A DNA stretch of 64,000 nt from Paenarthrobacter sp. DKR-5 (GTDB lineage Bacteria; Actinomycetota; Actinomycetes; Actinomycetales; Micrococcaceae): NCBI RefSeq assembly GCF_018531425.1, contig NZ_JAHBOI010000006.1, positions 62,001 to 126,000 of the forward strand, written 5' to 3'. The notes below the pieces were generated by a model that was given only the letters and a program-made list of their open reading frames with translations, searched no databases and had not been told where the DNA came from. This document shows, piece by piece, positions 27,929 to 41,089 of this stretch. Every line of letters starts with the position of its first letter. The stretch's first letter is position 1. The translations under genes were made by a program, and so were the position numbers.

Positions 27929-29332
27929 ATGGATCTATTCGGCCAGACCGGCGACGACGAAGCGGACGAGCCGCAGGACGGCGGCAACGCAACAGCGGCT
28001 GCCGCCGGCGACCGTTCACCGCGCAGCCCGCTCGCGGTGCGCATGCGTCCCCGGTCGCTCGACGACGTCGTGGGCCAGCAGCATCTGCTCGGCAACGGAT
28101 CGCCGCTGCGCCTGCTCGCCGCCGGTGCCGGCGCGAGGGGGCCCGCCGGACCAAGCTCGGTCATCCTCTGGGGGCCCCCGGGCACCGGCAAGACCACCCT
28201 CGCGCACGTGATCGCGCGCGGCCCGGGCCGCAAGTTCGTTGAGCTCTCCGCCATCACGGCGGGCGTCAAGGACGTGCGCAAAGTCATGGATGAAGCACTG
28301 ACAGCGCGTGACCTGCACAAGACCACCACCGTGCTGTTCCTGGATGAGATCCACCGGTTCAACAAGGCCCAGCAGGACGCGCTGCTGCCCGGCGTCGAGA
28401 ACCGCTGGGTGGTGCTGATCGCCGCCACGACGGAAAACCCGTCCTTCTCCGTCGTGTCGCCGCTGCTGTCCCGGTCGCTGCTGCTGACCCTGCAGCCGCT
28501 GACCGCCGCGGACATCGAGGGCCTGCTGCTGCGGGCGGTCGACGACCCCCGGGGCCTGGCCGGCCGGGTGAAGCTCGAGGACGAGGCCCTGGCGCACCTG
28601 GTCCGGCTCGCCGGTGGAGACGCGCGCCGCGCCCTGACCGCCCTGGAAGCGGCCGCGGGTGTGGCCTTCGAGGAGCACGGCGCGGCCGATGATCCCGTCC
28701 CCGTGGCGCTCCGGCACACCGAACGGGCGCTCGACGTTGCGGCCGTGCGCTATGACCGGGCGGGGGACCAGCACTACGACGTCGCCAGCGCCTTCATCAA
28801 GTCGGTGCGCGGCTCCGACGTCGACGCTGCGCTGCACTACCTGGCGCGGATGCTCGAGGCCGGGGAGGACCCGCGCTTCGTTGCCCGGCGCATCGTGATT
28901 TCGGCCGCGGAGGACGTCGGCATGGCGGACCCTTCCGCCCTGCAGACCGCGGTGGCAGCGGCGCAGGCGGTGCAGCTGATCGGGATGCCCGAGGCCCGGA
29001 TCGTGCTCGCGGAAGCCGTCGTGCACTTGGCGACCGCGCCGAAGTCCAATGCCGCGTACATGGGTATAAACGCAGCGATCGCCGACGTGCGGGCCGGCAG
29101 GGGCACCACCATTCCGGCGCACCTGCGTGACGCGCACTACCCGGGTTCCAAGCAGCTCGGCCACGGCAAGGGCTACAAGTACGCCCACGACGAGCCGCAC
29201 TCGGTGGCCCGGCAGCAGTACCCGCCGGACGACCTCGTGGGCCGCAACTACTACGAGCCCACGGCCAACGGCGCCGAGCGGGAGATCGGGCCGCGGCTGG
29301 AGCGGCTGCGCTCGATTGTCCGCGGGGAGTGA
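27929..29332 (+). CDS. rarA: Replication-associated recombination ATPase RarA/MgsA
   Basis: A 467-residue AAA+ ATPase of the clamp-loader branch, acting at stalled replication forks. It shows Walker [12 protein letters not shown], Walker [20 protein letters not shown], sensor 1 [11 protein letters not shown], and the C-terminal tetramerisation region (PLYSAL-like [17 protein letters not shown], then [11 protein letters not shown]). Typical length is 430-470. ATG at 27929 or the adjacent GTG at 27926 may serve; a -10-like TAGCCT at 27912-27917 places the transcript start close to them, so the message may be nearly leaderless. Confidence 0.95.
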   Translation: MDLFGQTGDDEADEPQDGGNATAAAAGDRSPRSPLAVRMRPRSLDDVVGQQHLLGNGSPLRLLAAGAGARGPAGPSSVILWGPPGTGKTTLAHVIARGPGRKFVELSAITAGVKDVRKVMDEALTARDLHKTTTVLFLDEIHRFNKAQQDALLPGVENRWVVLIAATTENPSFSVVSPLLSRSLLLTLQPLTAADIEGLLLRAVDDPRGLAGRVKLEDEALAHLVRLAGGDARRALTALEAAAGVAFEEHGAADDPVPVALRHTERALDVAAVRYDRAGDQHYDVASAFIKSVRGSDVDAALHYLARMLEAGEDPRFVARRIVISAAEDVGMADPSALQTAVAAAQAVQLIGMPEARIVLAEAVVHLATAPKSNAAYMGINAAIADVRAGRGTTIPAHLRDAHYPGSKQLGHGKGYKYAHDEPHSVARQQYPPDDLVGRNYYEPTANGAEREIGPRLERLRSIVRGE

Positions 29333-29345
29333 TTTCCGGTAGTCT
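29316..29345 (+). promoter_or_regulatory. Putative rpsD promoter
   Basis: TTGTCC (29316-29321), an 18-base spacer and TAGTCT (29340-29345) overlap the end of rarA. The leader to rpsD would be about 180 bases, long enough for S4 autoregulation, but I see no recognisable S4 leader fold. Confidence 0.35.
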
Positions 29346-29532
29346 TGACAGCTGACTGGCAAGCCAACGCTGCCGGCACAATCCTTTTCAGCCCATTACC
29401 GGGCCGGAGTGTGCTCAGCGTGCTGTAGCCAAGGGCAGCGGCAGCCCTAACTCTCCACTACCGGAGGCCAGGAAACAAGAAACACAGCCGGAGCACCGAG
29501 GTGCACCGGCCCGCCGCCAGAACCAAGATTGG

Positions 29533-30168
29533 ATGACCAACGTGACCCAGGTTTCACGTGCAAAGCGTCAGGCCCGCGCTTCCCGCGCTCTCGGCCTCGC
29601 GCTGACCCCCAAGGCAGCCAAGTACTTTGAGCGCCGCCCCTACCCGCCCGGCGAGCACGGCCGTGCCCGCCGCAAGCAGGACTCCGACTACGCGGTCCGC
29701 CTGCGCGAGAAGCAGCGTCTGCGCGCCCAGTACGGCATCCGCGAGAAGCAGCTTGCCCGCGTCTTCGAAGAAGCCCGCCGCACCCACGGCCTGACCGGTG
29801 AAAACCTGATCGAGCTGCTGGAAATGCGCCTCGACGCCCTGGTGCTGCGCGCCGGCTTTGCCCGCACCATCGCCCAGGCCCGCCAGCTGGTTGTGCACCG
29901 CCACATCCTGGTCGACGGCGTCCGCGTGGACCGCCCGTCGTTCCGCGTTTCCGAGGGCCAGCTGGTCCACGTGCACAACCGCAGCGAGACCATGGTCCCG
30001 TTCCAGGTTGCTGCCGCCGGTGCGCACCGCGACGTACTGCCGAACGTTCCGGCCTACCTGGACGTTTCGCTGGACAAGCTCCAGGCCCGCCTGGTCCGCC
30101 GCCCGAAGCGCTCCGAGGTCCCCGTGACCTGCGAAGAGCAGCTCGTGGTCGAGTACTACGCCCGCTAA
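29533..30168 (+). CDS. rpsD: 30S ribosomal protein S4
   Basis: S4 is a primary 16S rRNA-binding protein of the small subunit body. The 211-residue protein has LTPKAAKYFERRPYPPGEHG, RLREKQRLRAQYGIREKQL, and the S4 RNA-binding domain (LDALVLRAGFARTIAQARQL, then LVDGVRVDRPSFRV). No zinc-binding CxxC motif is present in the N-terminus, so it is the zinc-free form. GTG at 29542 is an alternative start. The gene stands outside the main ribosomal operons, as is usual in this part of actinobacterial genomes. Confidence 0.97.
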   Translation: MTNVTQVSRAKRQARASRALGLALTPKAAKYFERRPYPPGEHGRARRKQDSDYAVRLREKQRLRAQYGIREKQLARVFEEARRTHGLTGENLIELLEMRLDALVLRAGFARTIAQARQLVVHRHILVDGVRVDRPSFRVSEGQLVHVHNRSETMVPFQVAAAGAHRDVLPNVPAYLDVSLDKLQARLVRRPKRSEVPVTCEEQLVVEYYAR

Positions 30169-30195
30169 GCCCTCGCGGCTCAGCAACCCTTCGAA

Positions 30196-30226
30196 GCAGC
30201 CCGCGGCAAGCGCCGCGGGTTGCTTT
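30196..30226 (+). terminator. Intrinsic terminator of rpsD
   Basis: A 12-bp stem with one G-U type pair (30196-30207 with 30212-30223, loop AAGC) is followed by TTTGTAT. It begins 28 bases after the rpsD stop. Confidence 0.7.
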
Positions 30227-30314
30227 GTATGTAAGGTACTTGAGGGCGCACGGCGGCACCGAGCCGTCCGCTGGCCCTGAACAGCAACACAGATTTCCTA
30301 AGGAGTGGCTGCCC

Positions 30315-30689
30315 ATGAGTGGTGGGGATATCGCAGGCCTGATTGCGGCCGGGGTCTTCGCGGTTCTCGTCGCAATCCTGGCCGTCCCGGTGTACAAACT
30401 GGGCAAGGTCTTCGACGAAATCCGCGCGTCGATCCGTTCGCTCAGCGACGGCGCCACGCCGCTGATGGACGAGGTGACCGCGACCGTCTCCACCACCAAC
30501 CTGCAGCTGCAGAAGGTGGACGGCATCGCCAACAACGTCTCCGACGCCTCGGCGAACATCTCGGCGCTCTCCTCGCTGGTCGCCGCCACGGTGGGTTCGC
30601 CGCTGATCAAGGTCGCTGCCTTCTCCTACGGAGTGCGCTCCGCGTTCGCCAACCGCGGACGCGGCGGCTCCGGCCGCCGCAGCCGCTGA
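30315..30689 (+). CDS. DUF948 domain-containing membrane protein
   Basis: A 124-residue protein with one N-terminal transmembrane helix (DIAGLIAAGVFAVLVAILAVPVYKL). A helical, coiled-coil-like domain follows (FDEIRASIRSLSDGATPLMDEV onward), and the tail is basic and Gly-rich. This is the DUF948 architecture. Function is unknown. Its place between rpsD and alaS, with the next small protein, is conserved in actinobacteria. The SD AAGGAG stands ten bases before the ATG. A -10-like TAAGGT (30232-30237) lies just after the rpsD terminator. Confidence 0.87.
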   Translation: MSGGDIAGLIAAGVFAVLVAILAVPVYKLGKVFDEIRASIRSLSDGATPLMDEVTATVSTTNLQLQKVDGIANNVSDASANISALSSLVAATVGSPLIKVAAFSYGVRSAFANRGRGGSGRRSR

Positions 30690-30722
30690 CCGCCGTCTTT
30701 TCACACACTGGAGCACACACGC

Positions 30723-30956
30723 ATGAAGCGCATCTTCTGGATGGGACTGGGCGTCGCCGTCGGCGTCCTGGCCGTACGCAAGTTCAATGAAACCCGCAGC
30801 GCACTCGGCCCGGAGGGCCTGAACCGCGCGGTCGCCCGGCTGGCCGACGGGGTGCAGAATTTCGCCGAGGCCGTCCGCGACGGAATGAACCAGCGCGAGA
30901 CCGACCTGCGGTCCGCGCTCGGCGTCGAGGCGGCGGAGCCGGCGCACCGCGCCTGA
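30723..30956 (+). CDS. Small membrane-associated protein, DUF6167-like
   Basis: A 77-residue protein with a short hydrophobic N-terminus (MKRIFWMGLGVAVGVLAVRKF) and an amphipathic, acidic C-terminal half (LNRAVARLADGVQNFAEAVRDGM). In other actinobacteria a similar protein, annotated DUF6167, lies between the DUF948 gene and alaS. Function is unknown; linkage suggests it works with the DUF948 protein. A 33-base gap separates the two genes. Confidence 0.75.
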   Translation: MKRIFWMGLGVAVGVLAVRKFNETRSALGPEGLNRAVARLADGVQNFAEAVRDGMNQRETDLRSALGVEAAEPAHRA

Positions 30957-31011
30957 GCGGGCGCCCGCTGCCAAGGCCGGTGTCTGCCTGCCGGCCGTAT
31001 TCAAGGCAGAA

Positions 31012-31017
31012 TAGATT
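31012..31017 (+). promoter_or_regulatory. Putative -10 of alaS
   Basis: TAGATT (31012-31017) lies 58 bases before the alaS ATG. No strong -35 and no T-box structure are seen. Confidence 0.3.
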
Positions 31018-31075
31018 GTCTGCAGATTGGCTCGTGGCCGTCTGCGCAGGAAATTGAGAAGGGTTCTGTAGGTCC

Positions 31076-33757
<2,682 letters not shown>

Positions 33758-33764
33758 GGCCCGG

Positions 33765-34412
33765 ATGCCGGAACAAGACAACGCGGAACGGGCCAGCGCC
33801 GATCAGGCCAGCCCAGATCAGGCCAGCCCGGATCACGCCAGCGCCGGTTTCCCGCGCGGCCCCAAGCTCGGCGTGGACGTCGGAACCGTCCGCGTCGGGC
33901 TCGCGGCCTGTGATCCCGACGGCATCCTGGCCTCGCCGGTCAAGACCTTGAGACGGGACACCAAGAAGAACTCCGACATTGGCGTCCTGGTCCGCACTGC
34001 CGCCGAGCTGGGAGCGGTCGAAGTCTTCGTCGGCCTGCCGCGCACCCTCTCCGGCAAGGAGGGCGCCTCCGCGGAGATGGCAACCGACTACGCGCAGGAG
34101 CTCGCGGACCGGCTGGCCCGGTCCGGTTCCGCCGCCCAGGTGCGGCTCGTGGACGAACGGCTGACCACCGTCTCGGCCCACCGCTCCCTGCATCAAGCTG
34201 GCCTGAGCAGCCGGGAGCATCGTAAAGTAGTGGATCAGGTGGCTGCAGTCTCCATTCTTCAGCATGCCATCGACACCCAAAAAGCACGGGGGACCGACGT
34301 CGGCCGACAAGTGACGCCCGCCAGTGAGCAGTCGCGGCCAGCCTCTGAGCAGGCCGGTGCGTCGGGTGCAGCAGATCCGACCACCGAGCACGTGAAAGGG
34401 AGGCACTCGTGA
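33765..34412 (+). CDS. ruvX: RuvX/YqgF family putative pre-16S rRNA nuclease
   Basis: A 215-residue protein whose central 140 residues are the RNase H-like YqgF fold: GVDVGTVRVGLA (first Asp), VGLPRTLSGKEG, VDERLTTVSA and a final acidic Asp in VDQVAAVSIL. Homologues act in 16S rRNA 5' maturation. The N-terminus (about residues 8-28) consists of the repeat DQASP/DHASA, and the C-terminus carries PASEQ repeats; neither belongs to the family core. ATG at 33765 lies just after the alaS stop. The last bases overlap mltG (GTGA). Confidence 0.92.
   Translation: MPEQDNAERASADQASPDQASPDHASAGFPRGPKLGVDVGTVRVGLAACDPDGILASPVKTLRRDTKKNSDIGVLVRTAAELGAVEVFVGLPRTLSGKEGASAEMATDYAQELADRLARSGSAAQVRLVDERLTTVSAHRSLHQAGLSSREHRKVVDQVAAVSILQHAIDTQKARGTDVGRQVTPASEQSRPASEQAGASGAADPTTEHVKGRHS
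33801..33845 (+). repeat. 15-bp tandem repeat in the start of ruvX
   Basis: Three 15-base copies (33801-33815, 33816-33830, 33831-33845) built on GATCAGGCCAGCC, preceded by a degenerate fourth at 33786-33800. They encode (E/D)(R/Q/H)AS(A/P) repeats in frame. Confidence 0.75.
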
Positions 34413-36037
34413 GCCACCGATCGTCCGACCCCATGCCTCCGGGGGCCGGCGTGTACCAGTCGCGCCGCGAAAGGCGCGAAGCCGAAGCCGCCCGCCTGGC
34501 CGCCGAGGCCGCCGCCGGGAACGGGCAGGCAGACGAGCGCCGGCCCGAGGCGCCCGCCCAGGCGGCGCCCGCCGCCGATGCTTCCCGTCCTGCTGAGCAT
34601 TCGCTTCCCGCGGCCCAGCAGCCGCCCGCGCCGCGGCACGAACCGGCCGCCGCACCGGAACCGGCGCCTGCCCCGGAACCGGCCCCCGAGCCCGCCCCCG
34701 AACTGGTCGACGCCCGCGGCGTCCCGGTGCACAGCGGGGCCCACCCGGCGTACCACGACGACCACGGCGTCCCCGTCTTCGAGGACGAGCACGGCCAGCA
34801 CTACTATGCAGACGTCGACGGCGAAGGACATCCGGTCCAGTACGTCGATGAACATGGCGAGCCCGTGCGTTATGAGGACCACGAGGGCCACCCGGTCGCC
34901 TACGAGGACGCTTATGCACCCGTTGAGGCCTACCACCACGGCTCCGTCGAAACAGTGCCCCGCCCGGCCCGCAAAAAGCCGTCGAAGAAGGTGCGCCGCC
35001 GCCGCCGGACGCTCGCGTTGCTGCTTGTGCTCGCATTCTTCACCGCGGTGGTGTTCTTCGTGGCCCAGATGATCTCCCCGCTGCTGGCGACCAAGTCCGA
35101 CGCGGACTTCCCCGGCCCGGGCCACGACTCGGTCAGTTTCCAGATTGCTCCGGGGGCCGCCACCCGTGCGGTCGCCGCGGACCTCGTGCAGCAGGATGTC
35201 ATCGCTTCGGAGAACCCGTTCCTGAGGGCGCTCGGCAACGACCAGCTGCACCCCGGCACGTTCAAGCTCAAGAAGGAGATGAAGGCCGCCGACGCCGCCG
35301 CCATCCTCAGCGGCAAGGGCGGCCCCAAGACGGGATACGCCGCCGTGAACGCCGGCTCCAGGATCAGCGAGGTCTTCAGCTCCTTGTCGGACTCGCTGGG
35401 GATCCCGGTGTCGGACTTCGAGGAGGCGGCGAAGAACCCCCAGTCCTTCGGGCTGCCGGCGAAGGCACCCAGCCTGGAGGGCTACCTCGCTCCGGGTGAG
35501 TACACTTTCCCGGTGGATGCCAAGCCGAAGGACATCCTGGCCCTGATGGTCAAGCGGACCATGGACCAGCTCAAGGCGGACGGCATCACCGATCCGGGCA
35601 AGCAGTACGACATCCTGACCTTGGCGAGCATCATCCAGGCCGAGGCCGGTCCGGCGGACTACGGGAAGGTGTCGGGCGCGATCCAGAACCGCCTGGTGCC
35701 GAACAACCCGGAGACGCGCGGGCTGATCCAGTCCGATGCCACCGTGTCCTACGGGCTTGGCCGCAAGGGCTACGAGCTGACGGACAGCGAGAAGAACGAC
35801 AAGTCCAACAAGTACAACACCTACGCCAATCCGGGGCTGCCGGTCGGGCCGATCGGCGCCCCGGGGCAAAAGGCGATCGACGCTGCGGCGAAGCCCACCA
35901 AGACGTCGGCCTACTACTGGGTGACCGTGAACCTGGATACCGGGGACACCAGGTTCGCCAAGACGCTGGCCGAGCACAACCAGAACGTGGCCTTGTACCA
36001 GAAGTGGTGCTCGGACCACCCCGGACGGTGCCAGTAG
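34409..36037 (+). CDS. mltG: Endolytic murein transglycosylase MltG with acidic/His repeat N-terminus
   Basis: A 542-residue single-pass membrane protein. Residues 1-190 are cytoplasmic: an Ala/Pro/Glu-rich part, then five or six copies of a ten-residue motif like DEHGxPVxYE (about residues 100-178). A basic stretch and one transmembrane helix follow (LALLLVLAFFTAVVFFVAQM, about 200-222). The extracytoplasmic YceG domain holds the catalytic glutamate region LASIIQAEAGPADYGKV and IQSDATVSYGLG. MltG cuts nascent glycan strands and sets their length. The GTG start overlaps the ruvX stop. The catalytic part has normal length, so the extension is extra. Confidence 0.93.
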   Translation: MSHRSSDPMPPGAGVYQSRRERREAEAARLAAEAAAGNGQADERRPEAPAQAAPAADASRPAEHSLPAAQQPPAPRHEPAAAPEPAPAPEPAPEPAPELVDARGVPVHSGAHPAYHDDHGVPVFEDEHGQHYYADVDGEGHPVQYVDEHGEPVRYEDHEGHPVAYEDAYAPVEAYHHGSVETVPRPARKKPSKKVRRRRRTLALLLVLAFFTAVVFFVAQMISPLLATKSDADFPGPGHDSVSFQIAPGAATRAVAADLVQQDVIASENPFLRALGNDQLHPGTFKLKKEMKAADAAAILSGKGGPKTGYAAVNAGSRISEVFSSLSDSLGIPVSDFEEAAKNPQSFGLPAKAPSLEGYLAPGEYTFPVDAKPKDILALMVKRTMDQLKADGITDPGKQYDILTLASIIQAEAGPADYGKVSGAIQNRLVPNNPETRGLIQSDATVSYGLGRKGYELTDSEKNDKSNKYNTYANPGLPVGPIGAPGQKAIDAAAKPTKTSAYYWVTVNLDTGDTRFAKTLAEHNQNVALYQKWCSDHPGRCQ

Positions 36038-36040
36038 GAC

Positions 36041-36937
36041 ATGGCTCCAACTGACGGCCCGGAGCGGCGCGCGGCCGTGCTCGGGCACCCGATCGGGCAC
36101 TCCCGGTCCCCGGCGCTGCACCGCGCCGCGTACCGGGCACTGGGGGAGCGGATCGGCTACAAGGCGGTCGATCTGACCGAGCAGACGCTGCCCGCCTTCA
36201 TGGCGCGGGTCCGGCAGGAGGCCGGGTGGTGCGGGCTCTCGGTGACCATGCCGCTGAAGACGGCGATGATCCCCGAGCTGGACGAGCTCACCGGCTGGGC
36301 AGCCCGGCTGAAGGTGGTCAACACGGTGACCTTCGCCCAAGACGGCGGCGCCCGGCGGCTCACCGGGCACAACACGGACGTCGCCGGAATCGTGAACGCG
36401 CTGCGCCACGCCGGGGTGCGCCCGCAGCCGCGCGCCGGCATCCTCGGCGGCGGCGGCACTGCCGTAGCGGCCGTCGCTGCCCTGTCCGAGCTCGGGGCCC
36501 CGGCCGCGGACATCTTCGTCCGGGATCCGTCCCGCGCCGCGGCGGCCGTCGATGCCGCGGCCGCCGTCGGCCTCGCGGTGCGCCTGCTGCCGTTCGAGGA
36601 CGCGGCAGAGGCCCTGCCGGCGCTCGACGTCGTGGTGTCCACCCTTCCGCCGCGCGGTGCCGACAGCCTGGCCGAGGAGCTGGCCGCCGTCCTCGCCGCA
36701 AAGGGATCCACCGCGCTCGACGGCGCCCGGCTGCTCGACGTTGCCTACGATCCGTGGCCCAGCCGCCTCGCGCAGGCCTGGCAGCAGAGCGGGGGCGGCA
36801 TCGTGCCCGGGCTGGAAATGCTGATCTACCAGGCGGTGGAACAGGTGAAGCTTTTCACCGCCCGCCCGGAGCTGGCAGCGGCCGACATCATCGACCCGAT
36901 GTGTGACGCGGTGGGAGCGCCCCGACGCGGCCGCTGA
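36041..36937 (+). CDS. aroE: Shikimate dehydrogenase
   Basis: AroE reduces 3-dehydroshikimate with NADPH. The 298-residue protein has the substrate-site pattern [18 protein letters not shown], catalytic Lys in [20 protein letters not shown], the nucleotide-binding [13 protein letters not shown] and the C-terminal [13 protein letters not shown]. All key family motifs are present. It starts three bases after the mltG stop and is followed by aroC-aroK-aroB, so one transcript likely makes four shikimate-pathway enzymes. Confidence 0.95.
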   Translation: MAPTDGPERRAAVLGHPIGHSRSPALHRAAYRALGERIGYKAVDLTEQTLPAFMARVRQEAGWCGLSVTMPLKTAMIPELDELTGWAARLKVVNTVTFAQDGGARRLTGHNTDVAGIVNALRHAGVRPQPRAGILGGGGTAVAAVAALSELGAPAADIFVRDPSRAAAAVDAAAAVGLAVRLLPFEDAAEALPALDVVVSTLPPRGADSLAEELAAVLAAKGSTALDGARLLDVAYDPWPSRLAQAWQQSGGGIVPGLEMLIYQAVEQVKLFTARPELAAADIIDPMCDAVGAPRRGR

Positions 36938-36963
36938 GCCCCCGACATGGCAGGATGGAGTTT

Positions 36964-38162
36964 ATGTTGCGTTGGTTGACCGCCGGAGAATCACACGGGC
37001 CGGCCCTTGTCGGAATTCTTGAAGGCGTCCCCGCCGGCGTCGAGCTGACCAGCCAGCAGATCCGGGACGCGCTGGCACGGCGCCGGCTTGGCTATGGCCG
37101 CGGCGCGCGGATGAAGTTCGAGCAGGACGAGGTCACCATCCTCGGCGGTGTTCGGCACGGCCTCACCCAGGGCGGACCCGTGGCCATCCAGGTGGGCAAC
37201 ACCGAGTGGCCCAAGTGGGAGCAGATCATGTCAGCCGACCCGGTGGACCCGGAGCTGCTGGCCGACCAGGCCCGCAACGCGCCGCTGACCCGGCCGCGTC
37301 CGGGCCACGCGGACTTCACCGGCATGCAGAAGTACGGCTTCTCCGAGGCCCGGCCGGTGCTCGAGCGCGCCAGCGCCCGCGAGACGGCCACCAGGGTTGC
37401 ACTGGGCACCGTCGCTGCGCAGTTCCTCAAGGGCCTGGGCATCGAGCTCGTCAGCCACACCGTCGCCATCGCGACCGTCGCCGTGCCCGAGGGCCGGCCG
37501 CTGCCGCACCCCGGCGACACGCTGGCGCTGGATCAGGACCCGCTGCGCTGCTTCGACCAGGACACCTCCGACGCGATGGTCGACGAGGTCGACGCCGCGC
37601 ACAAGGAGGGCGAAACGCTCGGCGGCATCGTCGAGGTGCTCGCCTACGGTCTGCCGCCGGGACTGGGAAGCTACGTGCACTGGGACCGCCGTCTTGACTC
37701 GCGGCTCGCTGCTGCGCTGATGGGCATCCAGGCGATCAAGGGTGTGGAGGTCGGCGACGGCTTCCTGACGGCCCAGCGCCGCGGCTCGGCGGCCCACGAC
37801 GAAATCGTCCGCGACGAATCGGGCCGTATCGCCCGCGCCAGCAACCGCGCCGGCGGCATCGAGGGCGGGATGAGCATCGGCGAGGTCCTGCGCGTCCGGG
37901 CAGCGATGAAGCCCATTGCGACCGTGCCCCGGGCACTGCAGACCATCGACGTCGCCACCGGCGCACCGGCGCGGGCGCACCACCAGCGCTCGGACGTCTG
38001 CGCGGTGCCGGCCGCCGGCGTTGTCGCCGAGGCCATGGTGGCGCTCGTGCTGGCCGAGGCTGTCACGGAGAAGTTCGGCGGGGACTCGCTGGCCGAAACC
38101 AGGCGGAACCTCGAAAGCTACCTCGCCAGCATCCCGGCGGCGCTGGATTCGGTCGGGCAGTG

Positions 38163-38163
<1 letters not shown>
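36964..38163 (+). CDS. aroC: Chorismate synthase
   Basis: A 399-residue FMN-dependent enzyme that turns EPSP into chorismate. Signatures: [21 protein letters not shown] at the start, [14 protein letters not shown], and the C-terminal [20 protein letters not shown]. The ATG at 36964 has GGATGGAG upstream; it replaces an ATG nine bases earlier. The stop overlaps the aroK start (TGATG). Confidence 0.97.
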
Positions 38164-39874
<1,711 letters not shown>

Positions 39875-39940
39875 GCGGTGCCTTCGGGCGGCCAACAGCC
39901 TCCCGCACGGTGCCGGACGGCAGCCCGTGCCGAAACACGG

Positions 39941-39946
39941 TAGAAT
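39941..39946 (+). promoter_or_regulatory. Putative -10 of efp
   Basis: TAGAAT (39941-39946) lies 84 bases before the efp GTG. A TTGACA string at 39960 has no -10 at a suitable distance and was not used. Confidence 0.35.
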
Positions 39947-40030
39947 GGACTCTGGATTTTTGACAATTGCGTCGGTGCGCTGCCAGAGCGTGCCCTGCGC
40001 AGCTATAGCCGGCCAGCAGAAAGAGGCATC

Positions 40031-40594
40031 GTGGCAACCACAAACGACATCAAGAACGGCACAGTTCTGAACCTGGAAGGTCAGCTCTGGAACGTCATCG
40101 AATTCCAGCACGTCAAGCCCGGCAAGGGCGGCGCCTTCGTCCGCACCAAGCTCCGCAACGTGATGTCCGGCAAGGTCGTTGACAAGACCTTCAACGCGGG
40201 CCTGAAGATTGAGACCGCGACCGTGGACCGCCGGGACTACCAGTACCTGTACCAGGACGGCGCGGACTTCGTGTTCATGGACAACCAGGACTACGACCAG
40301 ATCACCGTTCCCGGCGAGACCGTCGGCGACGCCGTGAACTTCATGCTGGAGAACCAGAACGTCAACATTGCCCTGCACGAGGGCGCCCCGCTCTACATCG
40401 AGCTGCCGCCGTCCGTCGTGCTGGAGATCACCTACACCGAGCCGGGACTGCAGGGCGACCGCTCCACCGGCGGCACCAAGCCCGCCACGGTGCAGACCGG
40501 CTACGAAATCCAGGTTCCGCTGTTCCTGGAAACCGGCACCAAGGTCAAGGTCGACACCCGCACGGGCGACTACCTGGGCCGCGTCAACGACTAG
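40031..40594 (+). CDS. efp: Elongation factor P
   Basis: EF-P relieves ribosome stalling at polyproline stretches. The 187-residue protein has the three beta-barrel domains. The tip loop PGKGGAF carries the lysine that is modified in some bacteria, and the C-terminal signature is [19 protein letters not shown]. No EpmA-type modification gene lies nearby, so the modification state is unknown. The GTG start has AAGAGG upstream. nusB follows with a one-base overlap. Confidence 0.97.
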   Translation: MATTNDIKNGTVLNLEGQLWNVIEFQHVKPGKGGAFVRTKLRNVMSGKVVDKTFNAGLKIETATVDRRDYQYLYQDGADFVFMDNQDYDQITVPGETVGDAVNFMLENQNVNIALHEGAPLYIELPPSVVLEITYTEPGLQGDRSTGGTKPATVQTGYEIQVPLFLETGTKVKVDTRTGDYLGRVND

Positions 40595-41004
40595 TGAGCG
40601 CCCGCGGTAAGGCCCGTCGCCGGGCCCTGGATATTCTCTTTGAAGCGGAGCAGCGCGCTGTTTCCCCCCTCGAGGCGCTCAAGCGCCGGCGGGAGTCCAC
40701 GGACCAGATCATCGGCGAGTACACGATGGACATCGTCGAAGGCGTGGGTGAGAAGCAGCTGGCCATTGACGAGTTCCTCCAGACCTACTCGCAGGGCTGG
40801 CCGCTGGAACGCATGCCCGCCGTCGACCGCATCATCCTGCGGATCGGTGCCTGGGAACTGCTCTACAACGATGACGTCCCCGACGGCGTCGCGGTGAGCG
40901 AAGCGGTGGAGCTGGCCAAGATGCTCTCCACCGATGAGTCGCCGACATTCATCAACGGCCTGCTCGGCAGGCTGCAGCAGCTCAAGCCGACGCTCCTCGC
41001 CTAA
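40594..41004 (+). CDS. nusB: Transcription antitermination factor NusB
   Basis: A 136-residue all-helical protein that binds boxA RNA with S10 during rRNA transcription antitermination. It begins SARGKARRRALDILFEAEQR, with the family core VDRIILRIGAWELLY and PDGVAVSEAVELAKML. The GTG start shares its first base with the efp stop codon. A 26-bp terminator follows. Confidence 0.96.
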   Translation: MSARGKARRRALDILFEAEQRAVSPLEALKRRRESTDQIIGEYTMDIVEGVGEKQLAIDEFLQTYSQGWPLERMPAVDRIILRIGAWELLYNDDVPDGVAVSEAVELAKMLSTDESPTFINGLLGRLQQLKPTLLA

Positions 41005-41014
41005 AGGCCCGTCA

Positions 41015-41070
41015 CCCGTACAGCACAAAGGCCGCACCCCGCACGGGGTGCGGCCTTTGTGCTGTACGGG
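41015..41070. terminator. Very strong bidirectional terminator between nusB and prsW
   Basis: A perfect 26-bp stem (41015-41040 with 41045-41070) and loop GCAC separate two convergent genes. The inner part AAAGGCCGCACCCC/GGGGTGCGGCCTTT gives a U-rich arm in both directions. Confidence 0.85.
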
Positions 41071-41089
41071 GTTGGCTGCAGGGTCGCCG

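Noticed and set aside
29346-29532. A ribosomal-protein S4 autoregulatory leader before rpsD
   Set aside because: Only short, weak hairpins are visible and nothing resembles a described S4 leader; it stays possible but unsupported.
34259-36409. A reverse-strand frame of about 700 codons opposite mltG and aroE
   Set aside because: Shadow frame; both forward genes have clear motifs.
39960-39965. TTGACA as the -35 of efp
   Set aside because: No -10-like hexamer lies 16-19 bases downstream; TAGAAT at 39941 fits better as a -10.
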